Positions 38,812-52,898 of a stretch of DNA of 64,000 nucleotides are shown piece after piece. The DNA is from Ovis canadensis. Lineage: Eukaryota; Chordata; Mammalia; Artiodactyla; Bovidae. The notes beneath the pieces were generated by a model. The model saw nothing but the letters and a program-made list of their open reading frames with translations, had not been told where the DNA came from and did not search any database. The first letter of the stretch is position 1; each line of letters starts with the position of its first letter. A program made the translations under genes and the position numbers. Location of the stretch: contig NC_091727.1 in assembly GCF_042477335.2 (NCBI RefSeq), positions 123,845,501 to 123,909,500 of the forward strand, written 5' to 3'.

Positions 38812-39529
38812 TTATAATAGCTCTTACTCAAAGTGGAAGGAGAGTACATAGTCCATTTAACCTCTGAGGAAACTAAAGATCCACAGTGTGAAAAATGGAG
38901 ACAGACTCCCCCCCACATAAGTTTATAAACAGCTCCCATGCTTCTGATTGCATAAGTGCTTTGAACTCTCAGACATAAGGGTTATGTAGGGTAGCAACTT
39001 TCCAGTCGTCATCATGAAAACCATGTAAATTCTTCTGTCCACAAGTAGTTTGCCCACTTCAGTATTCAGCAATTATTTATAGTGACAGATATGTGAAATT
39101 GGAAGAATGTGGGTACACCAGAGCCACTGATGGGGCTGAGCAACAACCTTCAACTTGAATAGGTTTGAGGGCTCTGGTGAACATCTGGGTTATTGGGTAT
39201 GTGTGAGCAAGTGTTTGGAATGGTTTTGTAGTGGTAAAAATCCGTCATAGTGAGGATCTCTTGTAGTGATAGATAAATAAACAGTAATGATAACTGGAGT
39301 TATGTGTGGGAGGGAATGTGCTTTAGCATCAGGAATGCCAGTTAAAAGTTAATTGCTCCTGATGATTTGTCCCAGTTTTGCCACAAATTTTATGCAATTT
39401 AGTGCAAAGATTAAGTGGATATCCCATAAGTAAAATCACTAACAGGGTCAACCATTCTCATTGGGAGGTAGATATGCGACTGTTTGTAATTCAACACTGA
39501 GAAGAGCCCAATATTTTAGTAATTCTTTT

Positions 39530-39660
39530 GTGACCTCGGGAGCAAAATAGGCTCATGCAGATGAAGTAACTTGAGCAAGGTTACACAGCTAGTAAGCAGT
39601 AGGAAAGGTCTCCAAACTCTGTTGGGATCCAAATCCTGTGCTCTTAGCCATCTGTCTTCC
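39530..39660 (+). repeat. MIR SINE fragment
   Basis: The order 'catgcagatgaagtaacttgagcaaggttacacagctagtaagcagtaggaaagg' is the MIR core. Confidence 0.72.
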
Positions 39661-40012
39661 CTGGATTGAGAAATAACAACTGTAGGACAGGCATCCACTG
39701 GATGTGGGAGTATATTAGGTTAACTGGGCAGGGGCAGGGAGGTGAACATTTTGTGTGTGTGTTTGGTGTATACTGACAGATATTCTTCCTGGTTGTGGCA
39801 ATGGTGGAAATAATCAATTTGCATACACTGTTTCCATTAATGGCTCATAGTCCAGTATTAGGTACCAAAATGGAAAAGTCACATTAAACCATGTGCCAAA
39901 GTTCTCTTTCTGGAACTTTCTATAAGTAATAGATTGGGAATCTGAACATCACTACAGATCAGTGCATTTTATTTAATAGTAGTGGAAAGAACCTGAAAAT
40001 GGCATTTAGCTT

Positions 40013-40165
40013 CTTCTACCCTGGCACTGCTTCTAACTCATTCTATAATATTTGGCAGAATACTTCTCCTCTCTGGACCTCAGTTTCCCCCTCTGTCCAC
40101 TGACAGACTTGGACTACATAATTTATTTAAGGCCTTTCCAGTCGTTACATTTTGTGATTCAGTAC
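40013..40165 (+). repeat. MIR SINE fragment
   Basis: The order 'ctaccctggcactgcttctaactc...ctcctctctggacctcagtttccccctctgtcc' matches MIR. Confidence 0.7.
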
Positions 40166-40806
40166 ATCAAAATTGTATCATAGTGTTACTTATAATCCCT
40201 TCCAACTCTTGGAATTATTGCTGCTAAAAAACATCATTCAGTTATTAACAACTCTCATCAACAATAATTATTTGGTGTCTCTAATATAGTAAGTACCTGT
40301 ATATCCTCAGGTAGTTTTTTCTGACTATATGAATTATCAAAGAGAGTTGCAGATAACAAGATGAGGGGTAGATTTGATGACGGTTTGCTCTTTCCTTCTG
40401 GGCAAGTGGAACGAACTTTCTGTGACTCTTTCTGTGTGCAGGGCCATATACAGGATGCCAGAAAAAGCTTAGTTTAAAATCATGAGGTGACAATTACGTT
40501 GTCAAAGATGCATTTGAAATGCTTAGACTTGAGAAACAAGTGTATAAGGATGCATTACTTTGATTTTCACAAAGCAACCTTTGAGATCATCTGATCTGTC
40601 CTCCATAGGATCACACCTCTGTGGGTCAGGTATTGAGAGGAGGCCAGGTGTGGAAGGGACTGGAGAGGTCTTGGGAGAGACCTTGTAGTCCAACCCTGCC
40701 TGCTCCTCATTTTGCACCTGTTCTGGGGGCCCAGAAGCCTCCACATCTCCCTTTCTTGTGCCTTCAAGTGGGAGTTTAACCTGAGTACACCCTCCGTGTT
40801 TTCCAG

Positions 40807-41296
40807 GCCAACACAGGACATCTCATTGCCTTTGTCAGCCCGGAACTCTCAGCCTCACAGCCCTACTTCTTCCCTCACATCTGGGGGTTCCTTGCCCTTG
40901 CTGCAGTCTCCACCATCTACTAGATTGTCTCCTGCCCAACACCCCTTGGTCCCCAGCCAAGGAGACCACTCGGCTCACCTGCCTAGGCCACAGCAGCATT
41001 TCCTTCCTAACCAGGCTCACCAGGGGGATCATTACCGTCTCCCCCAGCCTGGCCTGAGTCAACAGCAGCCACAGTCACACCATCACCACCATCACCAGCA
41101 GCAGCAGCAGCCAGGAGAAGGCTATTCCGCTATGCCACGAGCTCAGCAGTCGTCTGCTTCATATCAGCCAATGCCAGCCGACCCTTTTGCCATTGTTTCC
41201 AGAGCCCAGCAGATGGTTGAGATTCTCTCAGATGAGAACCGGAACTTGCGGCAGGAGTTAGAAGGATGCTATGAGAAGGTGGCGAGACTGCAAAAG
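40807..41296 (+). CDS. AMOT: AMOT coding exon 3, residues 291-454
   Basis: The acceptor GTGTTTTCCAG|GCCAAC and donor CTGCAAAAG|GTGAGA bound 490 nt, phase 2 in and phase 0 out. The first part is a Ser/Pro/Gln-rich disordered linker ending in a His6-Gln5 tract (about residues 384-394). ATG at 41132-41134 encodes Met400 in [19 protein letters not shown], equivalent to the first residue of the human p80 isoform; -3 is G. The coiled-coil region begins after it ([18 protein letters not shown] to EKVARLQK). The His/Gln tract appears shorter than I recall for human, which accounts for part of the length difference. ORFs that start upstream, near 40712, merely read from intron into this exon. Confidence 0.97.
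41132..41134 (+). promoter_or_regulatory. AMOT: Candidate p80 translation start (Met400)
   Basis: This in-frame ATG has G at -3 and lies directly after the His/Gln tract. It corresponds to the human p80 start, which lacks the WW-binding and actin-binding N-terminus. Its use would need a transcript that bypasses the first coding exon, or leaky scanning; this is inferred from the family. Confidence 0.75.
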
Positions 41297-43116
41297 GTGA
41301 GACCTCCGTATGGGGCTATTTGAGTCTTTTTGAAATCTTATTTGTTTAATATTGATATAAAAGTGTCCACTTGTGGGTCCCTGTATGACATATGGGCGGG
41401 TCTTCAGGATTCTTATATCTGAAGGTTAGATGGAGCAAACTTTAGAAAAACCTTCTGCCTCTCTAGAAGTAACATTTCACAGAAACCATAGCCCCCAAGA
41501 AAGCTTAACTGAGTGTTTGAGAATTACAAAAGGCAGGGAAACTGCTTCAGAAGGTCAAGAACACTGGAGAGGGCTCTTTTGGAGAAGTACCTGCCAGCAT
41601 AAAGACTTTTCCTTTTGATTACATTTTTCCAAATACAAAATACTGAATTTGAATCTTAACTATAAATCCATAGTTCCCAGAAAAATCTCATCATTGAAGT
41701 TAGATCCTGACCTGCCTTGTTGTGGAAAGGGCCTAGAGTACTTTTCCAAGTGGTAGTTTTCATTGTAACTTTTTCAATGCCCTTTACTTTCCCCCCTTCT
41801 TGTGTTGGTCCTTCCCTCAGCTCAAATGAAACATCTGCTCTCCTCTGGTGTGTGTGGGGAGCAGGAGGGGTTTAGCACACCACAGATGGGTGACATGTGA
41901 CAGCCCGAGGCTAAGGAAGTAGCAAAAGAAGTGTATGTCCCAAGTTCACATTCTTCCCTGGGCCCCTCCTGAGTCTTTTGCAGCTGGGACTTTAGGTCTT
42001 GAGTGCCCTAAGCTAGGAACCTTAGCTCTTAGCTTCCTGTGGCTGGTGGTGAATAGGGTTCTGCCTTTGGCAGCCTCTTTGCAACTTCTGTCATTGTGGA
42101 GCTCCTTTGGTTTGATCTCCCAGACAATGCAGACTGCTCAGGGATGTGAGGATGAAGGTGGAGGAGGGAAGGGAGGTTGCCTGGTATTGTTCAGTAACTC
42201 TGTCCTCAGGAGACACCCAACAGTGGAAATTTCAGGGGCCTGAATGAAGCTAACACTGTGTAAACACCAGATCTGAGTCCTAAAGGAGAGGAGGGCTTAT
42301 TATCAGCTAAGTATTTTTACGGAACAAAAAAATGCCTTTACCGCGCCTAATGTTCCCAAGTCTGGATGGATGGGGGTTGTTGAGTGAGAAATGTTTCTTA
42401 CTGGCTTTGCCCCCAATTTAAAATTTTCCCTCTTCTCTCATACCTGCCCCTGTCCCATCACATTGGTACTCACACACTATAAGCAGACTGGTCCAGTTCG
42501 GCTGATTAGGTTTAACAGTTGACAATGCTCCCTAAACTCTTATTTGTGGTGGCCCTGGCCCCATCTTTGATATAGTAAATAAAGGGTGAACCCAGATCTT
42601 CTACAGACTCTCTTTTCTAGAGGATAGTGAATTTTTTTTTTTTAATGAGGGGGAAGATGGGTGGCAGGGAGGTGGAGCAGAAGAGTCTGGGTTGTTTTGT
42701 TCTCCAATATTGGGAAAGATGCCTCAACCAAGTGCAACTGGGACAGCTTGAGTGCTGGGAGAAGTGAAAGCTGACCCAACACTGCAGTGGGTTAGAGGCA
42801 CAGGTGGGTTAGAAGAGGACAAATGAGGGGAATAAGGTAGATGTCAGCTGGTGCTGGGAAAAATAAGAAGGCCTGAGGCTCATGAGGGGAATAAGTAGAT
42901 AGAATCAACCTGGAAACCCACCACCATCCTCTCTCTCCCCTCACCTCCCACCACAGACCAAACCGATGGATATGCCCTTCTGTGTCTCCTTTTCCTGTTG
43001 ACAGATGTACAACTTGCCCTTTTAGTGGGGGCAGTATCTACAGATGGTATTGGGAAAGGATTGGTACAATGTCTTGAAATAGTACTCTGAACAACTTGAG
43101 TAAAGGGGCTGCCTTC

Positions 43117-44140
43117 CATGAGGATGCGGAATAAAAGGAACCCTTATACACTGCCAGTAGGAAGGGAAGGTAAATTGATGTAGCCACTATGGAAAACAGT
43201 ATGGAGGTTTCCCAAAAAACTAAAAATAGAACTATCATATGACTCAGCAGTTCCATTCCTGGATGTGTATCTGAAAAAACAAAACATTCAAGAAGATGCA
43301 TGCACCCCAGTGTTCATAACAGCATTGTGTACGATAGCCAAGATATGGAAGCAACCTAAGTGTCCATCAACAGATAAATGAATAAAGAAGATGGAATACT
43401 GCTCAGGCATAAAGAGAATGAAATTCTGCCATTTGCAACAACATGGATGGACCTGGAGGGTATTATGATAAGTGAAATAAGTCAGAAAAAAAATACTGAA
43501 TGATATCACTTATATGAGGAATCAAAAAAATACATCAAACTAGTGAATATAACAAAAAAGAAGCAGACTCAGAGATACAGAGAACAAACTAGTGATAACC
43601 AGTGGGGAGAGGGAAAGAGGGAGGAGCAACATAGGGGGAGGGGAGTAAGAGGCACAAACTATTAGGTATAAAATAAGCTATAAGGATATATTACACATCG
43701 CCAGCTTCCCTGGTAGCTCAGCTTGTAAATAATCCACCTGCAATGCAGGAGACCTCATTCAATTCCTGGGTTGGGAAGATCACTGGAGAAGGGTTAGGCT
43801 ACCCGCTCTAGTATTCTTGGGCTTCCCTGATGGCTCAGATGGTTAATAATCCACCTGCAGTGTGGGAGATCTGGGTTCAATCCCTGGGTTGGGAAGATTC
43901 CCTGGAGGAGGAAACGGCTACCCACTCCAGTATTCTGGCCTGGAGAATTCCATGGACTGTATAGTCCAGGGGGTCACAAAGAATCAGACTGGACTGAGCA
44001 ACTTTCACTTCATGAGGAATATAGCCCATATTTTATATAAGTGGAGTATAACCTTTAAAAATAGGGAATCACTATATTGTACACCTATAACTTCTACAGT
44101 ATTGTACACCAAATATACTTCCATAAAAACATAAACAAAG
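43117..44140 (+). mobile_element. L1 LINE 3' region, split by a dimeric Bov-tA
   Basis: The sequence follows the L1 3' region: 'cacccttatacactgccag...gtagccactatggaaaacagtatgg...catggatggacctggagggtattatg...gtgaaataagtcagaaa', and after the SINE 'gaggaatatagcccatattttata...ttgtacacctataacttctac...aaatatacttccataaaaac'. It is non-coding and in the sense orientation of AMOT. Confidence 0.9.
43702..44013 (+). mobile_element. Bov-tA variant with duplicated tRNA-like head
   Basis: Two tRNA-like units, each with 'ccctggtagctcag/ccctgatggctcag ... caattcctgggttggg/caatccctgggttggg', start at about 43706 and 43822 and are followed by one BovA body. It is inserted in the L1 at 43117-44140. Confidence 0.92.
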
Positions 44141-44914
44141 GGGACTGCCTTCCAGGTGTGGCACTCCGTGGGGCACTAGAAAACCTTGTACTCTGAAGAC
44201 AGCCCAGAGCAGACCAGCACCGAGCCTGCTCTTTCAAATAGAAATGTTTATTTTCTCTACCAAGCACTTGAATTTCATGCAAAAGCTTTATTGGGCTCAG
44301 GCCTTGCAGATCTTGTCTCTAAATGCCATTCACCAGTTTTCACCTTCTGTGCTGCTATCTTGGTACCATCTGCAAGGAAAAAAGCATTCTCAAGTCTTCT
44401 CTTTTCTGTGATGTAAGCTTCATTTGTTTGCAGGCAGTCCCGCCTCAGGCATCATGCTGGAGCTGGGGCAGGTGCAATCGGAGTTGTTTGGTAACCCCAC
44501 CTTTCCCTGAGTCTCTCACTGGGCGGGGGGAGGGGTGCTAATATTTCTCCCCCTAAAGTAGCCTGAGCTTTGTTAAGGAGGATAGTGAAAAGCTGAGAAG
44601 GAATGCAGAATGGTTGCAGGAGTCAGATTTAACTTGAAAATTACTTAATAGGCAATGGGGTTTATTGTCTTATACAAATCATATGCAAATATCTCTGTGG
44701 TTGTGACATGTACAGTGAAGCTCTACTGGTTCCACAGAGACTCTAGAGTCAGATTTCTTATTTTCTTCCCAATTCGGGCTAATTCAGGGCGGGATCCTTT
44801 CTCTTTGAGGTTGTGTGTGCGTATACATTGTGTGTGTATGTGTGTGTTTACCTTTTACAAGATTAGCTGGAGTGTCATAAAACACAACTCCAATCATGAA
44901 TTTCTGTTAAAAAA

Positions 44915-45415
44915 TCTGTTACGGTGTCCCATTGACTATGGGATAAAGTCCAAATGCCTGGCATTAAAGCCCTTTTATGATCTGACTCCAATCTATCTTT
45001 GCAGCCAGATCTTACCAGCTTCTCCCTGTGTACCCCACAGTGTCCAGCCAAATTAGACTACTGGTCATTCTGGGAATGCATTCACTCACTTAGAATAGAA
45101 TACCCTTCCCCTCACCTCTGCTCATTGAAATTTAACCCAGCTTTCAGGATCTGACTGTAAATACCACCTCCTCCCTGAAATCCTCCTCTCCCTTCACCCC
45201 CAAATAGGAACAACCTCTTTCTCCTCTACAATTTATAACACTACTCCAACTTTTCTTAATAACATATTTCTCCTGGTATTCTTTTACTTGATTAGATTGA
45301 AAGCTTCTTGAGGGCAGCTGTAATGTCCTTATTCATATTTACACACCCCACAGTGTTTTAAAGAGTTCCAGTAATTTTTGGCCCCTGGTAAATGTTTGTT
45401 AAATTGAACTGAACT
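44915..45415 (+). repeat. L2 LINE 3' region
   Basis: The order 'ggataaagtccaaatgcctggcattaaagccc', 'gatctgactccaatctatctttgcagcc', 'aaataccacctcctccctgaaatcctcc' and 'gattgaaagcttcttgagggcagctgtaatgtcc...gtaaatgtttgttaaattga' is the collinear L2 3' region of about 500 bp. Confidence 0.85.
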
Positions 45416-45710
45416 AACTAATGAGGCTAAGTCTTAGGGTTTTTAGTTTTCATCTCTGTCTCTGCCTTCTAGTAAAAGGCCATCTCAGTCTTCTCTTTCC
45501 TAAAATGGGGGAGAGGTATCTTGTGTAGGCCAATATCAGCCCAGATCGAAATAAACATATAAAAACCCTTTGAATGCTTTGCAGTAACTATATACATTAT
45601 TATTGTTTTCTAAATTAAGAAAGGAAAGGAAAATCATTTGTAACTATACTTATGAAATTTATCCTCTCCTACAACCTTCTCTGAAGACAGATAAACATAT
45701 TTGTTTTTAA

Positions 45711-47166
<1,456 letters not shown>

Positions 47167-48649
47167 TAAAACAGCCAGGGAAGAGTGAATGTCATATAAG
47201 GATTCTTTTTCCTGTTTAAGCATCAAGTTGAGAGATTGTTTTTTTCCTTCTGGCCATGAAGGCTGCTTGCCACAACATCGAGTCACATCAACATAACTCC
47301 TTCTGTATTAAAATAGAGAAGCCCCTTGGAATTCTGGCTTTTTGTCATAGCTAGCTGAAAAGGACCTTGGTAAACTTGAGATCCCTTCATATTGAAGGGA
47401 CTTATCATTGAAGGCTGCATCTGCTGGTTCTGGAAGAGATGAGATTACCACGTAGGACTGAGACAAGTGCTTAGAATACCTAACCTGTACCTGGGGCTCC
47501 TGTCAACATCCTTTTTATATCATATGATTCCATATTGGAGGATTGCAAGGGGAACTAGAGGGAGACCATGGCTAAGGCCTCAACTAGTGACTCTAGTGTG
47601 GAGTTGGAGGTTGTGCGGGAGGGCAGAGCTATGTCTTCATCCTAATAGTGTTTCCTTTGTCTGGAAATACTCCTAGGACCAGGACAATGAATTAATCTTT
47701 TTCATTATCGGGTCCCTAATGGACTCCACCCAGCTAGACAATGCTTCATTCTTTCCAACTGCCACAGTAAAAACAGCAGTAAAAAACTACACAGTGGATT
47801 GAGTCCATAGGGCGAGACAAGTCCGGAGGAAATAGATGATCTCCTCTGACTTCTGCAGATGCCCAAGGCTTGGTGGCCGCTACCCTCGGCCTCCACCAGT
47901 GCCGTTCTCAGCTGGAGAAGTGTTTCGTGGGGATCCACTGGGCCGCATCTTTGTTGGGCCTCCACATGACCCTTTCAAGTCACTCCATGTGGCTTCCAGT
48001 CAGCTTTTACCAGTTTGTTTGATCTTCACTTACAGTATCCCCCTCCCTTCCTGGGTTGCTCTCTTGTGCTTTGGCTTTAGAACTGGAGCTTTTTTTTTCC
48101 TTCCTCATTTCCCTGAGCTTCCTGTTCTTTTGTCAGTTTGCCTTAGAGGAAGGAATGTTGCTTTTCTGGTGTCATCAGTGCTTAGTGTAAGTTGTTGTGA
48201 AGTTGCTTTTGTGGTGTCCCTTGGAGGCTACTTTGCTGGTGGAGATGCTGGTGGCCTCCCAGTTTAAAACACAGAGAATGTATGGGTTCTTGGCCCTGGA
48301 TCTGTGACTTCACAAACTCCCTGTGTGGAGATGGTATTTCAGGTGTCCTGAGAGTTCTGCTGCTGGTTTCTCAAATGTGGTCATTTAGTAGATCAAACTG
48401 GGTTAGCAGCAGTGTCCAAGACTGTCAAATGGTTCTGGAAGGAGCCTAGTGGGTAGGGAAGAGGGCATGACTTATGTGGCTCTGTCATTTCTTTTGCCTT
48501 TGGGCATCCACAGAGTGCTACATGGTTGGAAGTGTGGCAGGAGCCAAGAAAACACTCTTGAAAAGGCCCCCTAGACAGGCCAGACCAACCTAATCCTAGA
48601 AGAAGGCAAGAGCTCAGAACAACCTGGCCTTAAGGGTGTGGGACATGGT

Positions 48650-48800
48650 ATAAGGTACTCAAGCTCTCAGAGACTCTGTTTTCTCATATGCACAATGGAG
48701 AAGAGAATAATACAACACCTGCCGTGCATGGTTGTTCTGAGGATTAAGTTAGTACAATACTTGGTATGCAATAAGTATTCAACAAATATTTATTTCTTCC
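48650..48800 (+). repeat. MIR SINE fragment
   Basis: The order 'gagactctgttttctcatatgcacaatggagaagagaataatac...gttgttctgaggattaagttag...gtattcaacaaatatttatt' is the MIR 3' half. Confidence 0.75.
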
Positions 48801-48873
48801 CAAGGTACATCTGAATAGGTATGTAAAGTCAAGATGGGAAGGAAGGTAGTTTGCCCTATTAAAGTCTCTCCTA

Positions 48874-48981
48874 CAGGGACTTTCCTGGCAGTCCAGTGGT
48901 TAAGACTCTGAGCTTCCAAGGCAGGGGATCCCTGGTCAGGGAACTAAGAGCCCACATGCCATGCCTTGTGGTGTAGCCAGA
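48874..48981 (+). mobile_element. CHR-type tRNA-Glu SINE
   Basis: It reads 'gggactttcctggcagtccagtggttaagactctgagcttcc...ggatccctggtcagggaactaag', a tRNA-Glu-derived SINE. An exact 14-bp target-site duplication TAAAGTCTCTCCTA flanks it at 48860-48873 and 48982-48995. Confidence 0.94.
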
Positions 48982-49659
48982 TAAAGTCTCTCCTAAAGAC
49001 TTAAGTATGCATGTCTTGAGAGGAAGGGCACTCTTCCTGCCACTGAGCATCAAAACTGCTCATTTGAGTTTTTGTGTGAGGTCTGTCAGAGTTAAGAGCG
49101 GAGGGACCTAGAAGGGCATGGGGCATAACCACATGTGTCATGGTCATCTGTACCTACAGTGTCATCTCAGATTGACCTCAGTTTGAAAACTATGTTAGTG
49201 AATAAAGGGTGACATTGCCAGTTTTATGCATTTTTATGAAATACCATTTTTTTCTGATCAATTTAATATCGATTTTTTATTGATTTAATAGACTGTCTAT
49301 TGAGGAAATGATGGGGAAACTTTGTGGAGGCTCAATGGCTCATTGGCCAATACAAGACTGTTTGAAGAAATAAAATGGAGGAGACAAGCCTACCTGTTCT
49401 TCTGATATATGTGTGTCTGTATGTGTTTTTGTGTTCACCTTTGTATAATATTTTTCACAATATTTTTGACATCTGTTTCCTCATTGCTTCTGCACAAACC
49501 ACCATTGTTAAGTGACTTCTAAATTGACACAGCAATTTAGTGGTAGAACCAGTGGTAAGAGTCCAGATCTCGGCGTCCTGCTTCTTGTTACTGGGTATTA
49601 CAACACTAAAATGTCCAGGAATGGGTATGACTATCAATTTTGCTCAGGTAAGGTTTTGA

Positions 49660-49875
<216 letters not shown>

Positions 49876-50193
49876 TGAGCCTGAGGGTAGAAGAGCTAGA
49901 AACTGATGGCCCTGGGTTGGGGGGTCTCCCATTTTGGCAAACAGGCAGCTGCATCATCCCCTGACAGGAAGGTGCTATCTGCTACTTCTAGTTATAACTG
50001 TACTGATGTGAGTGGACTTGGATTTTTTGTCTCTTCTCTTCGAGTTCCTTCCTTTTGCTCCAGAATTGAAAGTTACCAAGGTCAAGGAGTGATTTTCATT
50101 TGCTCATTTATATAATAAGCTAACTACCGCCCCTCTCCAAATTCTGACTATGTATTGATAGCTAACCTTGCCTTAAATTAAGCTAATGACAGA

Positions 50194-50356
50194 TTTTGTA
50201 TATATATTTGTATCTATAGGTATAGATAGATAGATATACATATATATCTATATATGTGTATATATATGTTTACATATTTGTATTTTATATATATACATAC
50301 ACATGTATATATATATATACATACACATACATACACAAAATACATATACAAATAAA

Positions 50357-50397
<41 letters not shown>
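50194..50397 (+). repeat. Compound AT-rich microsatellite
   Basis: A patchwork of TATA, TATC, ATAC and TGTG repeats ends in a 28-nt pure (TA)n run at about 50368-50395. It is likely hypervariable and prone to cruciform formation. ORFs rich in Tyr and Ile come from it. Confidence 0.95.
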
Positions 50398-50400
<3 letters not shown>

Positions 50401-50969
50401 TGATTGTCTATTCTGAAATTGGACTTAGTAGGAAAAAAAATAGCCTCCGTTATAAGAAGTTGGAATCTTTAAAAACTTGAGATTAAAAAAGAAAGTGTTC
50501 AGTTACAAAGCCTTACCCATCCTGGCTATTATAGGTGAGATGCCTCTCCTACTTTCATTCATTGCCTGCTTCCTCTCCCTCAGTAAGAATGTTCTAGTTC
50601 TTAAAGATCTTCTGACTTATAAATACCCTTTGAATTCTTTTGTGGGTGTTAACATGCTTGTTGGAGCTGCAGTGTGGGCTCATAACTTTTCTAATAGATG
50701 GTGCCGTCTAAACTATGATGTCCTTTAACCTGAATCGTTTAATCATTAAACTTCAGGTTGCATCAAGTCAGGCTAATATTCTGCTTCATCAGTTGTCTAG
50801 ATCAGAAATACTGCCAAGTTTCTTTATTGAAAATGAAGGATACTTGTACGTGCCTGGTGTCCAGGTCTTAGGAGCTTAGCACTCCCTCTAGCTAGCCCTT
50901 CACCACATTCATATATTCCCTTCCATTCCCTTTTTGCAAGGAGATCACAGAGTAATTTACAGGACAGGG

Positions 50970-51120
50970 TTAAGACTGTGTTCTTTTAGAGAAGGGAAAA
51001 CTGAGAGACCCACTGAGAAGTAGCTTGCTGGTAGTCACATGGCAATTCTTAACAGAGCCAGGAATAAAACTGGGATCTCATGACTCTCTATTCCCTAGAC
51101 CCTGCTGCCTGTCTCCCCAT
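50970..51120 (+). repeat. MIR SINE fragment
   Basis: The order 'gaagggaaaactgagagaccc...tagcttgctggtagtcacatggcaa...gagccaggaataaaactgggatctcatgactc' matches the MIR core and 5' half. Confidence 0.7.
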
Positions 51121-52544
51121 CTGAATCATCCCTTGGTTCCACTCCCAAAAAGAGAATGTGGGCGCTTGTTCAGATTTAGTAAACCTCTGCATCTTTTAAT
51201 TAAAAAAAAAAAAATTGCTTTACTCATTGGGCCACTCTTTTTCAACAGACTATGGGAAGCTTGTCCAGACTGCTTTGAGATTAGGGTATATATACAGCCC
51301 ACTGCCTCTCCAGGAAGGATGCCCATCTAGTTGGAGACAAACTGGGGATAAAGACTCTGCAGCCATCTTGGTTTTCAGTGTCTGAGGGCTCAGTGGTAAC
51401 TAGCTGTTAATCATGGAAATAGCATACATGTATGGAGATGATGTTAATCTGTAGTTCCCACTGAGCAGCCCTCAGTGAAACAGTTGCCTGAAATATATTT
51501 CTGGCTTCAGACTTCTGAGGCTTTTCTGGGCATTTGTTCCAGAGATTTTTTGTCATTTTCTAGGGCCCTGCTCCAAAACATGTAGATTTACAGTTTAAAG
51601 AAGAAGCTCTGAATATTGGGCTAGAATTGAATGATGGCATCTAGTAGTCAGAGATATCTCACATGAGCTCATCATTATAGTTAATTTTTTAGTCCTCATC
51701 CAACTGGTTGTCTCACACAGTCTAGTTATTGGGAAATTCTGAGTTGCTGTGGCTAAAAGAGCTAGGACATGTGACAGCGAGTGTAACCTGGGAGCCTTGT
51801 ACCTGGCGGAATTGCAGAGGTAGAGGCCATGAAATGGCTTCCAGTATCTCAGGCTAGATCACCTCTAGCACATGTCAGGGCTTAAAACCACATCTCATGG
51901 AAAAAATCCATGGATTCCTGTTTACCTTTTCATTTAAGTAGCCCATAAGGGCTAAGTTTGCTCCTGGGTGATGTTTGACGTATCTCCACCGCTGTATTCA
52001 AAGGAAAACATTCCTTTTCCTTATCTTCAAAGACAGGAATTGATAACTGAAGTTTTGCTTGTTTTTGCTGTGACTCAGCCCCCACGAGGTCTCATTTTTC
52101 CTGGGGTAAAAATTTTAAGTAGAACATTAGGGAGGTATTTAAGATGTAAGTAGCCTTGGAACTAATCTAGTAAGGGTTCTTTGTTGTGATTTCTTCACAA
52201 AAATGGTGGACATTTCTAAATGAAGAAGAGTATTCCCAAACAGAAAATATTTATCTATCTGTTGGAGGTGGCTGAAGTCAGGTCATGTTGGAAGGCAGAG
52301 GGATATGGCAGATGCCTGTCTATGGCTCATAGAAACAGATAATTTAGTCATGGCTTACAAATGGCACCATGAATTTTCCTTAGAAGTTCTTCCAGAGAAA
52401 ACCTCTCTAGTCTACTTTGTAAATGAGAATTAGGGAAAATTTCCCAAATTAAGCTTTTTATTTTTTTTCCTCCCCTAGGGAATATTTTCTTAGCCTACTA
52501 AGTGCAAGGTCACTCAAGTTTACCTATTCAGCATTGCATCAAGA

Positions 52545-52636
52545 TGGTCAGATTGACACATATTATATATTGAATCATAATGTTGTATACCTGAAATGCA
52601 TATAATGTTACAAATCAATTATATCTCAATGATATC
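52545..52636 (+). mobile_element. L1 LINE 3' terminus fragment
   Basis: The order 'gaatcataatgttgtatacctgaaatgcatataatgttacaaatcaattatatctcaat' is a typical L1 3' end. Confidence 0.78.
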
Positions 52637-52705
52637 ACCTGCTTTACAGATATGAAAATTGAAGTGTAGATAAGTGAAGTGACAGAAAGCCCTGTGAGCC
52701 CACTG

Positions 52706-52898
52706 ACAGGTGGCTCAGTGGTAAAGAACCCACCTGCCAGTGCAGGAGACATGGGTTTGATCTGTGTTACAGGAAGATCCCCTGGAGAAGGAAATTGCAA
52801 CCCACTCCAGTATTCTTGCCTGGAGAACCCCAAGCAGAGAGGAGCCTGGCAGGGTCACAAAGAATCAGACATGACTTATCACCTCAACAACAACAAAT
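52706..52898 (+). mobile_element. Bov-tA SINE
   Basis: It runs from 'aggtggctcagtggtaaagaacccacctgcc' to 'gaatcagacatgacttatcacc', followed by a caacaa tail. The copy is moderately diverged. Confidence 0.9.

Noticed and set aside
50194..50397. Possible AT-rich replication or matrix-attachment element
   Set aside because: The composition is fully explained by a compound microsatellite; no further evidence is visible.
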